A stretch of 64,000 nucleotides of DNA, from assembly GCA_039922495.1 (NCBI GenBank), contig JBDTEO010000029.1:62001-126000 (forward strand), given 5' to 3'. The stretch comes from JALYYC01 sp039922495 (GTDB lineage Bacteria; Chloroflexota; Dormibacteria; CF-121). The notes under the pieces are model-generated. The model saw only the letters and a program-made list of their open reading frames with translations. It made no database searches and was not told where the DNA came from. Shown one piece after another: positions 1 to 6,760 of the stretch (position 1 is its first letter; every line of letters starts with the position of its first letter). The position numbers and the translations under genes are program-made.

Positions 1-107
1 TCACCCTCGATGAGGAGGAGCACGATCGGATCGTCGATCAATTGGAGGACTACGAGGAAGACAACGCGGACGAGGCGGACGACGGCAACGGTGAGGTCGA
101 CCGCTAA
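1..107 (+). CDS. C-terminal fragment of an acidic protein, possibly DUF1292/YrzB-like
   Basis: The window opens inside a reading frame (codons in phase with base 3) that ends at TAA 105-107. The visible 34 residues are very acidic, with runs such as DEEE and DYEEDNADEADD. In many Gram-positive relatives the gene before mltG encodes a small acidic DUF1292 protein with this kind of tail, so that is the best guess. No domain core is visible, so the identity rests on context only. mltG follows in the same phase just after the stop. Confidence 0.5.
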   Translation, partial: TLDEEEHDRIVDQLEDYEEDNADEADDGNGEVDR

Positions 108-152
108 CTGAGCAGCAGGAGCCGGCCGGAACAATCCCGCAAGCGCGGCTGC

Positions 153-1163
153 TTGCCCTGGGTCCTCATGACGCTGTTTCTCCTCCCGGCGGTGGTCGGA
201 ATTCCCGGGCTCCTCGGCTATAACTGGATCGAGCACCAGCTCCACAGTCCGGCCAATCCGGGGAGTGGGATGGTCCGCATCGTCGTGGTGCCGGGTTCAG
301 CCTTCCGTGAAGTCGCTGACACCCTGCATCGAGCCGGGCTGATTGATTCGACCGTTGTCTTCGACCTCTACGCCCGGTATCACCACTTGGACCGGAATGT
401 GCAGGCGGGCGCGTATCAGTTAAGTCGCAACCAGGACATGACGCAGATCCTTCGGGCGCTTCAGACGGCTATCCCCGAAGAGGTCTTCGTCACGATTCCG
501 GAGGGATACACGATCCAGAAGACCGCGGCCATGCTCGACAAAGGGACCCTGATCAAAGGGAGTGACTACGTCCAGGTTGCCAAGCAAGGACCGTTTGCCT
601 ATGCCTTTCTCAAGGGGCTGCCGGCCGGGTCGTCGCTGGAGGGCTTCCTGTTTCCCGACACCTACCTGGTGCCGCGGACGGTGACCGCGAAGCAGCTGGT
701 CACACTGCAGCTCGACGCGTTCAACAAGCTCTGGGACGGCGGAAGAAAGGATCTGGCCGCCCAGCGGAAGCTCAATGCCCTGCAGGTGGTGACGATCGCG
801 TCGATGATCGAGCGCGAGGCGCGCTTCGATGAAGATCGCCCGATGGTCGCAAGCGTGATCTACAACCGGCTGGCCGCCGGCTGGCCGCTGCAGATCGATG
901 CCACCGTCCTCTACGCGAAGGGGGTGTGGCAATCGACGGTCACGCTCGATGACCTCAAGATCCAGTCCCCGTACAACACCTACCTCCATCCCGGATTGCC
1001 GCCGGGGCCGATTGCCAACCCGGGCCTGAAGGCGATCGACGCCGCCCTGAAGCCGGCGCAGACCGACTACTTCTTCTACCTCTCGGATCCGCAGGGTCAC
1101 AACCATTACGCCAAAACCAACGACGAGTTCAACCAGCTCAAGAAGCAATACGGACTCGGCTAA
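153..1163 (+). CDS. mltG: Endolytic murein transglycosylase MltG
   Basis: MltG cuts nascent glycan strands inside the membrane-proximal peptidoglycan and so limits their length. From the TTG at 153 the protein has 336 aa. One membrane segment lies near residues 3-20, followed by a LysM-like region and the YceG catalytic domain. The catalytic Glu is E220 in IASMIEREAR, followed by SVIYNRL and the family motif SPYNTYLHPGLPP. The start is uncertain. The frame is open back to CTG 108, which lies 11 bases after a GAGG and would add a basic cytoplasmic tail before the membrane segment, as the family usually has. ATG 168 is a shorter option. Confidence 0.93.
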   Translation: MPWVLMTLFLLPAVVGIPGLLGYNWIEHQLHSPANPGSGMVRIVVVPGSAFREVADTLHRAGLIDSTVVFDLYARYHHLDRNVQAGAYQLSRNQDMTQILRALQTAIPEEVFVTIPEGYTIQKTAAMLDKGTLIKGSDYVQVAKQGPFAYAFLKGLPAGSSLEGFLFPDTYLVPRTVTAKQLVTLQLDAFNKLWDGGRKDLAAQRKLNALQVVTIASMIEREARFDEDRPMVASVIYNRLAAGWPLQIDATVLYAKGVWQSTVTLDDLKIQSPYNTYLHPGLPPGPIANPGLKAIDAALKPAQTDYFFYLSDPQGHNHYAKTNDEFNQLKKQYGLG

Positions 1164-1251
1164 AGGCGATTCGCGCCTCGTCCTGCTCGGAGCGGCGCCG
1201 CTCGATCCCCTTCCGCAGACGCTCTACGCCGCGGCGTTCAGCGCCGCCGGC

Positions 1252-1998
1252 ATGGATGTCATCTGCGAGCCCCGGGCCGTCAGTCCCACCGACCTCGGCA
1301 CGGTGGTGGCCGGCTTGCGGAACGACGCCACGGTTCTGGGCGTGGGCGTGATGCGGCCGCACACGGTTCCCGTCACCCGGCTCCTCGACGGGCTCGGTCC
1401 CGAAGCGCAGGCCGTCAATGCCGTCAACGCGATCAGTCACCGAGCCGGGGGGCTGATCGGCTGGAACACCGACCGGCCCGCCTTCTCGCTCGCGCTCGAG
1501 GACGCCGGCTATCAACCGAAGGGACGGTCGGCCCTGGTGCTGGGTGCCGGAGGCGCGGCCCGCGCGGCCGGCGACGCGTTGAAAACCCTGGCCTCGCGCG
1601 TCTATGTCGCGAGCCAGGATCTCGAAGAGGCGCGCACGATGTGCCGTGACCTCGATATCAGCCGGGGCGGGCCGACGCCGCTGGGGTCCCTCTCGCTCGT
1701 CGTACCCAAGGTGGACCTGATCGTCAACGCCACGCCGGTCGGGATGGACGGGGAGTTGACGCCCTTCCCGATCGAATGGATCGTCCCGACCCAATTCGTG
1801 TTCGACCTGGTCTACGATCCGCCGGTTACCCCGCTCGTCCGCGGGGCCCGTGCCCGCGGCGCGAGGGCGATCAACGGCCTCACGATGCTCGTGCACCAGG
1901 CCTCGGCCTCCTTCGAGATCTGGAGCGGACGCCCGGCACCAGAGGGCGCGATGCGGGCGGCGCTGGAGCGAGCCGTCGTCGGGCGGCGGAGTCCATGA
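1252..1998 (+). CDS. Shikimate dehydrogenase-like protein (AroE family) with altered active site
   Basis: The C-terminal NADP-binding half is clearly AroE-like: a GAGGAARAA dinucleotide loop, VNATPVGMDG, and the closing GLTMLVHQASASFEIW. The invariant substrate Asp is present in GWNTD (D74 from ATG 1252). The catalytic Lys of the family PHK motif is replaced, because the sequence reads RPHT (T38). The conserved frame continues upstream of ATG 1252 and encodes the first beta strand (RLVLLGAAP) and helix, but the Ser-x-Ser shikimate site is absent (LDPLPQT). No ATG, GTG or TTG lies in that extension; ACG 1150 is the only near-start. It overlaps the next gene by ATGA. Shikimate dehydrogenase activity is doubtful. 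Confidence 0.8.
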   Translation: MDVICEPRAVSPTDLGTVVAGLRNDATVLGVGVMRPHTVPVTRLLDGLGPEAQAVNAVNAISHRAGGLIGWNTDRPAFSLALEDAGYQPKGRSALVLGAGGAARAAGDALKTLASRVYVASQDLEEARTMCRDLDISRGGPTPLGSLSLVVPKVDLIVNATPVGMDGELTPFPIEWIVPTQFVFDLVYDPPVTPLVRGARARGARAINGLTMLVHQASASFEIWSGRPAPEGAMRAALERAVVGRRSP

Positions 1999-2666
1999 CG
2001 GCGGTGCTCCTGGCCGGCGCCTGGGCGGCGCTTGGCGCTGTCGTGGGACTGGCCTTGAATTACCTATCGCGCTGGCTCGCCCGGATCGAGGAGATCGAGT
2101 TCGACCAGGGGTTCCCACAAACCCTGTTGATGCCGGCGCTGAGTGGCATTTTTTTCTTTGCCTTTGCGCTCAAGCTCGGGTTCCACCGAGAGCTGTTCAT
2201 CGATTCGGTCTACGTCGCGATCCTCGTCCAGGTGCTTGCCTTCGATCTCAAGACCCGGTACATTCTCGACCTGGTCATGTTCCCTGCGTGGCTGGTGGCA
2301 TTCGCCCTGGCCTTTATCACGCCCTGGAATCCGTTCTTGACCTGGCCATGGCCCGATTGGCGAACGGCACCGGTCGCCGCCGGGATTGCGGGCGGCGTGT
2401 TTCTCCTGCTCTACCTCGGCGGCCAGCTCGTCTTCGGCGCGGAAGCCTTCGGATTCGGAGACGTCAAGCTGGCCGTCTTCATCGGCATGGCGACCGGTCT
2501 GTCGAACCTGCGGATGGCCCATGCGCTGATCGATGGCGTCTTCCTCGGTGGCTTCGTGGCGGTTATCCTGCTCGTCACCCGGATCCGGTCCCTGAAGCAA
2601 GCGGTGCCGTACGGGCCATTCCTCGCTCTGGGCACCATCGCCACGCTCTTCGTGCAGCCGCCGTGA
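1995..2666 (+). CDS. Prepilin peptidase, A24 family, without methylase domain
   Basis: This polytopic membrane aspartyl protease of 223 aa belongs to the family that removes leader peptides from type IV pilin-like proteins. The two catalytic aspartates are visible: D84 in AFDLKTRYI and D156 in the GFGDVKL (GxGD) motif. The N-terminal cysteine-rich methyltransferase domain of PilD-type enzymes is missing, as in TadV/FlaK-type peptidases. The start ATG overlaps the preceding stop (ATGA). No pilin or secretion genes are in the window, so its substrate is unknown. Confidence 0.85.
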   Translation: MTAVLLAGAWAALGAVVGLALNYLSRWLARIEEIEFDQGFPQTLLMPALSGIFFFAFALKLGFHRELFIDSVYVAILVQVLAFDLKTRYILDLVMFPAWLVAFALAFITPWNPFLTWPWPDWRTAPVAAGIAGGVFLLLYLGGQLVFGAEAFGFGDVKLAVFIGMATGLSNLRMAHALIDGVFLGGFVAVILLVTRIRSLKQAVPYGPFLALGTIATLFVQPP

Positions 2667-3142
2667 CCGGCGACGACCTGCTTCCCGGCGAGCGGGTGCT
2701 GGCCAGCGCTCGCCGTCACTGGGTGGTCCTGGTGCGGCCGATCCTGACGGTGATCCTGGGCGCGGTTATTGCCGCCGTCGTTGCCGCGTTCCTGCCGCTC
2801 AACGGGGAACTGCGCCTGTTTGTCCTGCTCGGGGTGGTGCTGCTCGCCGTGATTGTCCTCAATCTCTATTTCTGGCGGTGGCGATCGCAGCAGTACATCC
2901 TCACGGACCAGCGCGTCGTCCTGAACGAGGGTCTGATCTCCCGCTTCTCCCGCTCGATTTTGCTTGACCGGATCCAGGACTTGACGACCTACCAGGGGCT
3001 GTGGGGGCGGGCCTGGGGCTTCGGCGATATCGAGCTCGAGTCTGCCGGCCGAGAAGGCGGCGAATGGCTGCATATGGTGCCCCGGCCGCAGCAACTGCGC
3101 AACGCCATCTTCGCGCAGATGGAAGCACGCCGTACCCGGTAG
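2663..3142 (+). CDS. Membrane protein with bacterial PH-like (bPH2) domain
   Basis: This 159-aa protein starts at GTG 2663 in a GTGA overlap with the peptidase gene. After a short polar start (GERVLASARRHW) come two adjacent hydrophobic segments, near residues 21-41 and 48-66. A bPH2 domain follows, recognised by the pattern QYILTDQRVVLNEGLISR, then SRSILLDRIQDLTTYQGLWGRA and an ending with MVPRPQQLRNAIFAQ. Proteins of this kind sit on the inner face of the membrane and have no settled function. A single bPH2 copy separates it from the larger YdbT type. Confidence 0.8.
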   Translation: MTGDDLLPGERVLASARRHWVVLVRPILTVILGAVIAAVVAAFLPLNGELRLFVLLGVVLLAVIVLNLYFWRWRSQQYILTDQRVVLNEGLISRFSRSILLDRIQDLTTYQGLWGRAWGFGDIELESAGREGGEWLHMVPRPQQLRNAIFAQMEARRTR

Positions 3143-3145
3143 AAT
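3140..3145 (+). promoter_or_regulatory. Putative -10 element for efp (leaderless type)
   Basis: TAGAAT lies 12 bases before the efp ATG at 3158, at the very end of the preceding gene. With the usual 6-7 bases from -10 to transcription start, the 5' leader would be only about six bases. No Shine-Dalgarno is visible and the -35 is poor. The same sequence and spacing recur before thrS. Confidence 0.4.
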
Positions 3146-3157
3146 CCCAAGCCGGAC

Positions 3158-3715
3158 ATGGTCAACCCCAGCGACTTCCGAAACGGCATGACGATCGAGT
3201 GGGAGGGAGGCCTCTGGATCGTGATCGAGTTCCAGCAGGGCCAGAACGCCCGGGGTGACACCTTCTTTCGGACCAAGCTGCGGAACGTCCGCACCGGGGC
3301 GATCATCGACCAGAAGTTCCGCGACAAGGACCGTTTCGCGCGGGCCCGGATCGAGAAGGTGGCGATGCAGTACCTTTACAGCGACGGTGATCGCCATTTC
3401 TTCATGGACATGGCCAGCTATGATCAGCTGCCCATCAACGACGACCAGTTGGGTGACACCATGAAGTACCTGAAGGAGAACACCGCGATCTCCGTCCTCA
3501 TGTACGAGGGAAATCCCCTCGGGGTCGAGCTGCCGACCACGGTCGATCTCAAGGTGACGGAGACCGCCCCCGGCTTTCGCGGTGACACGGCCGCGGGCGG
3601 CGGAAAACCAGCCACGGTGGAAACCGGGTTGACCCTCAACGTGCCCTTCTTTGTCAACGAGGGCGACGTGATCCGTGTCGATACCCGGACCGGCGCCTAC
3701 GTGGAACGCGTCTAG
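3158..3715 (+). CDS. efp: Translation elongation factor P, Arg-tip variant
   Basis: EF-P relieves ribosome stalling at consecutive prolines. At 185 aa it has the standard KOW-like, OB and C-terminal OB domains and ends with the family signature near GDVIRVDTRTGAYVERV. It aligns without gaps to Bacillus EF-P at the N-terminus, so the tip residue modified in that protein (K32) is here R32, in the loop QQGQNARGD. Arg at this position is known from EF-Ps that are rhamnosylated by EarP, but the rest of the loop does not resemble those. No modification enzyme gene is present in the window. The start ATG has no Shine-Dalgarno. Confidence 0.95.
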   Translation: MVNPSDFRNGMTIEWEGGLWIVIEFQQGQNARGDTFFRTKLRNVRTGAIIDQKFRDKDRFARARIEKVAMQYLYSDGDRHFFMDMASYDQLPINDDQLGDTMKYLKENTAISVLMYEGNPLGVELPTTVDLKVTETAPGFRGDTAAGGGKPATVETGLTLNVPFFVNEGDVIRVDTRTGAYVERV

Positions 3716-4068
3716 TGCCCGCGGACCGGACGCTCGGATCGGTCAAGGTGGCAAACGAGGTGATTGCCCACATTGCCTCGTTGACGGCCACCCAGGTGCA
3801 GGGCATTGTCGGCATGTACCCGGCACGGGCTCGGGATGGCCATCGGCTCCTGCCCGTCACCACCTCGTACAAGGGCGTCCGGGTGGACATGGGCAGTGAC
3901 ACGCTCCAGCTCGAGCTCTTTCTCGTCGTTGACCACTCGGCCCACGTGCCGACCGTGGCCGCCGAGGTTCAGCGCCAGGTTGCCGACGCCATCGACAAAA
4001 TGCTTGGCCTCGAGGTCAGGCAGGTCAATGTCTTCATCGGCGACGTGCGCTTTCCGGGAGACGCGTAG
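3715..4068 (+). CDS. Asp23/Gls24 family envelope stress protein
   Basis: A 117-aa Asp23/Gls24 protein: VANEVIAHIASLTATQVQGIVGM at the start, a central GVRVDMGSDTLQLELFLVV strand pair, and the ending VNVFIGDVRF. The family localises near the membrane in Gram-positive bacteria and is linked to cell-wall stress; its molecular role is not settled. The GTG start shares one base with the efp stop. The location between efp and nusB is the usual one for this family in Firmicutes and related groups. Confidence 0.9.
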   Translation: MPADRTLGSVKVANEVIAHIASLTATQVQGIVGMYPARARDGHRLLPVTTSYKGVRVDMGSDTLQLELFLVVDHSAHVPTVAAEVQRQVADAIDKMLGLEVRQVNVFIGDVRFPGDA

Positions 4069-4073
4069 TCGCG

Positions 4074-4079
4074 TAGGCT
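4074..4079 (+). promoter_or_regulatory. Putative -10 element before nusB
   Basis: TAGGCT sits seven bases before the nusB ATG, with no Shine-Dalgarno between them. It matches only the conserved T, A and final T of the consensus, so it is offered only because it repeats the leaderless layout seen before rbfA and efp. Confidence 0.25.
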
Positions 4080-4086
4080 TCTGAGC

Positions 4087-4539
4087 ATGGGACGGCGCCA
4101 CCTGGCCCGAGAGCTCGCCCTCAAGGTCCTCTTCGAGCTCGAAACCGATGGCAGCGATCCCACCCGGTCGCTGCAGTATCACGCCGCGGAGGCACGCGCC
4201 GATGACAACGTGACCGCCTTCGCGGGCACTCTCGTCGCAGGCGTGCTCGAGCATCAGCGGGAGATCGACGCGCGGCTGGCCGAGGCCTCGCGAAACTGGG
4301 GATTGGACCAGATGGCGAAAGTCGAGCGAACGCTGCTTCGGATTGCGACCTTCGAGATCGAATTCTTGCCGAGCGTGCCCCTGAAAGCCGCGATCAACGA
4401 ATCGATCGAACTGGCCAAGACCTTCGGCGGTCCCGACTCGGGAAAATTCGTCAATGGCATCCTCGGGCGGATCGCGGCCGAGACACCGGCCCGGCGCGTC
4501 GCGGGCGATCAGGCACCAGCCCCAGGAGCCGCTTCGTGA
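4087..4539 (+). CDS. nusB: Transcription antitermination protein NusB
   Basis: NusB pairs with ribosomal protein S10 to bind boxA RNA and keeps RNA polymerase processive through rRNA operons. At 150 aa it is near the normal length. Family features are RHLARELALKVLFELE at the start, the helix FAGTLVAGVLEHQREID, and the C-terminal block PLKAAINESIELAKTFGGPDSGKFVNGIL. The last four bases overlap the xseB start, so translation is probably coupled. It heads the long overlapping run that continues to phoH. Confidence 0.96.
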   Translation: MGRRHLARELALKVLFELETDGSDPTRSLQYHAAEARADDNVTAFAGTLVAGVLEHQREIDARLAEASRNWGLDQMAKVERTLLRIATFEIEFLPSVPLKAAINESIELAKTFGGPDSGKFVNGILGRIAAETPARRVAGDQAPAPGAAS

Positions 4540-4757
4540 CCGACGTCGACGTCAACACGCTGAGCTACGAGGCGGCGCTGGCCGAGTTGGAGCGCACCGT
4601 CCAGCAGCTGGGACGCGACGTAAATGACCTGGCCGACTCCGTCCGCCTCTACGAGCGCGGCCTGGCGCTCGCCCGTCGCTGCAGCGAGCTACTGAAGGAC
4701 GCTGAGCGACGCCTCGGGGAGCTGGCCCCCACCGGCAAGGAAGCGCCGGCTCCGTGA
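4536..4757 (+). CDS. xseB: Exodeoxyribonuclease VII small subunit
   Basis: This 73-aa helical protein has the XseB signature: LSYEAALAELERTVQQL, then LADSVRLYERGLALARRCSELL. It multimerises on the large subunit XseA to degrade single-stranded DNA. The start GTG overlaps nusB (GTGA), and the end overlaps the following gene the same way. xseA normally lies immediately upstream but is not in the window, so the large subunit must be elsewhere if the enzyme is made. Confidence 0.92.
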   Translation: MTDVDVNTLSYEAALAELERTVQQLGRDVNDLADSVRLYERGLALARRCSELLKDAERRLGELAPTGKEAPAP

Positions 4758-5191
4758 CGCTGCTTAAGAATCCGTACTTCGTCGTTCCCTTGCTCGCCTG
4801 GGCGATTGCCCAGGTGAGCAAAGTGATCTGGGACTCGGTCCTGATCCATCGCTTCAGCGTGCGCCGGCTGGCGACGGCCGGTGGTATGCCCAGCTCGCAC
4901 AGCGCGCTCGTAGTTTCCCTCACGACCATCATCGGGCGACTCCAGGGAACCGGGACGGCGATCTTTGCGCTATCCCTGATCATGTCGGCCGTGGTCATGT
5001 ACGATGCCACCGGCGTTCGCCGCGCGGCCGGTCAACAGGCCATGATCCTGAACCGGCTGATCGACGACCTGTTCGTCGCCCATCAAGGCCTGCACCAGGA
5101 GCGCCTTCGCGAGCTGCTCGGTCATACCCCGATCGAGGTGATTGCCGGAGCCGTTCTCGGCATCGTCGTCGGGCTGGGCCTGGGACGCTGA
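4754..5191 (+). CDS. Divergent PAP2 family membrane protein (YuiD-like)
   Basis: This 145-aa integral membrane protein belongs to the divergent PAP2 (DUF212) group, related to acid phosphatases and vanadium haloperoxidases. Recognisable blocks are NPYFVVPLLAWAIAQVSKV, TAGGMPSSHSALV and VVMYDATGVRRAAGQQA, with GHTPIEVIAGAVLGIVVG at the end. The His of PSSHSA and the Asp of MYDATGVR are retained. The substrate is unknown; phosphatidyl or polyprenyl phosphates have been suggested for relatives. It overlaps both neighbours by a few bases. Confidence 0.88.
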   Translation: MTLLKNPYFVVPLLAWAIAQVSKVIWDSVLIHRFSVRRLATAGGMPSSHSALVVSLTTIIGRLQGTGTAIFALSLIMSAVVMYDATGVRRAAGQQAMILNRLIDDLFVAHQGLHQERLRELLGHTPIEVIAGAVLGIVVGLGLGR

Positions 5192-5925
5192 TGGTGGGGG
5201 AGAGGATCCGCCTTGACCAGGCCCTGGTTGCGCAGGGCCTCGTGACATCGCGCGAGCGGGCCCAGACGATGGTCCGCGCCGGCCTGGTCCGGGTGGACGG
5301 ACATGAGGTCGACCAGCCTGACCGGCTGGTGGACCCGGCGGTCGGCCTGGAACTCCGCGGTTCGAGTGAATATGTGAGCCGGGGTGGAGAGAAGCTGGCC
5401 GCGGCGCTCGACACGTTTTCGGTCTCCATCCCCGGTCGGGCTTGTCTCGACGTCGGGGCCTCGACGGGAGGGTTCACCGACGTGTTGCTTCGCCGTGGCG
5501 CGGCCTCCGTGATTGCGGTCGATGTCGGGTACGGCCAGCTCGCCTGGGCCCTGCGTCAGGACCCGCGGGTCACGGTGCTCGAGCGAGTCAACGTCCGATA
5601 CCTCGAGCAGCTTCCGGCGAGCGTCGACCTGGCCGTGATCGACGTCTCGTTCATCTCGCTGCGCCTCGTTCTCCCGCCGGTCCACCGGCTGCTGTCCAAG
5701 CCGGCTGATGTCATCGCCCTGGTCAAGCCCCAGTTCGAAGTCGGCAAGGGCTCGCTGGGCAAGGGTGGAGTCGTGCGCAACGCCGACCAACACCTCGCCG
5801 TCCTTTACGGGCTCAAGGAGTTTGCAGCGTCCACGGGCTATGCGGTCATCGGCGAGACCCCCTCGCCAATCCTGGGCGCGAAGGGAAATCGCGAATTTTT
5901 CCTGCACCTGAGATTGCATGACTGA
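5191..5925 (+). CDS. tlyA: TlyA family rRNA 2'-O-methyltransferase
   Basis: An N-terminal S4 RNA-binding domain (RIRLDQALVAQGLVTSRERAQTMVRAGLVRVDG, interrupted here for length) is followed by an FtsJ-type methyltransferase with the SAM loop DVGASTGGFTDVLLRRGA. In mycobacteria TlyA methylates the ribose of 16S and 23S rRNA; many databases still call the family hemolysin. The 244-aa length is a little short for the family. It overlaps the PAP2-like gene (ATGA) and nadK by eight bases. The order tlyA-nadK-recN is widely conserved. Confidence 0.93.
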   Translation: MVGERIRLDQALVAQGLVTSRERAQTMVRAGLVRVDGHEVDQPDRLVDPAVGLELRGSSEYVSRGGEKLAAALDTFSVSIPGRACLDVGASTGGFTDVLLRRGAASVIAVDVGYGQLAWALRQDPRVTVLERVNVRYLEQLPASVDLAVIDVSFISLRLVLPPVHRLLSKPADVIALVKPQFEVGKGSLGKGGVVRNADQHLAVLYGLKEFAASTGYAVIGETPSPILGAKGNREFFLHLRLHD

Positions 5926-6760
5926 GGCGGTTGGCATCGTCTGCCATCCGCGGATCGATATCGGGCAGAAGCCGGTGATCGAGGCGCGCACTCGCCTCGA
6001 GCAGCATGGATTTCACGTTTGGACCTACTGCTCGACCACCGAGGAGCGTCCCGGTGCGCTCGACGCCAATCTCGACGGAACGCGACTGATCGTGAGCATC
6101 GGTGGCGACGGCACGCTGCTGTGGACCGCGGAACAGGCGGCCGCCGCGGGGATCCCTGTCCTCGGGGTCAACGCCGGGCGCCTCGGGTTCCTCACCGAAG
6201 TCGGCCTCGCCGAGACCGGGGCCGCGCTCGACCGGTGGGCGGCCGGCGACTTCGTCTTGCAGCGTCGGGCCATGCTCGAGGCGCGCCTCCGCGATCGGGT
6301 GTTCGTTGCCCTCAACGACGTGGTCGTACACAAGGGGGTCGATTTCAACCTGATCCGCATCGAGGTCACGGTCGATGGCGTCGAAGCCGGCCGCTTCGAT
6401 GCTGACGGTGCCATCGTGTCCACGCCGACGGGGTCGACCGGATACGCGCTGTCCCTCGGCGGTCCGATCCTGCATCCACAGGTTCGGGCGTTGACCTACC
6501 TTCCATTGAATCCGCACAGCCTCTTCAACCGGGCCGTCGTCCTTCCGGAGACGGCAAGGCTGACGATCCATCTCCCGGACGCATCCGGGATGCTGACCTG
6601 TGATGGCCAGCGCACCACCGCGCTGGAACCGGGGACCGAGGTCGAGATCGCGTCCCCCCATAGCGTCGACCTGGTGCGCTTCAGCGGCGACCAGAACTTC
6701 TTCAGTTTGTTGCGGCAGAAGATCCGCTGGGGCCTGCCCCTGATCGACGGGACGCCGTGA
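5918..6760 (+). CDS. nadK: NAD kinase
   Basis: NadK phosphorylates NAD to NADP. The GGDGT nucleotide-binding motif is at residues 62-66 (SIGGDGTLLWTAE). The second signature is NAGRLGFLTEV, and the substrate-binding block is DGAIVSTPTGSTGYALSLGGPI. Its 280 aa match the family. The start overlaps tlyA by eight bases and the end overlaps recN by GTGA. The window also encodes NAD synthetase (16351-18052), so two late NAD/NADP steps lie close together. Confidence 0.96.
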   Translation: MTEAVGIVCHPRIDIGQKPVIEARTRLEQHGFHVWTYCSTTEERPGALDANLDGTRLIVSIGGDGTLLWTAEQAAAAGIPVLGVNAGRLGFLTEVGLAETGAALDRWAAGDFVLQRRAMLEARLRDRVFVALNDVVVHKGVDFNLIRIEVTVDGVEAGRFDADGAIVSTPTGSTGYALSLGGPILHPQVRALTYLPLNPHSLFNRAVVLPETARLTIHLPDASGMLTCDGQRTTALEPGTEVEIASPHSVDLVRFSGDQNFFSLLRQKIRWGLPLIDGTP

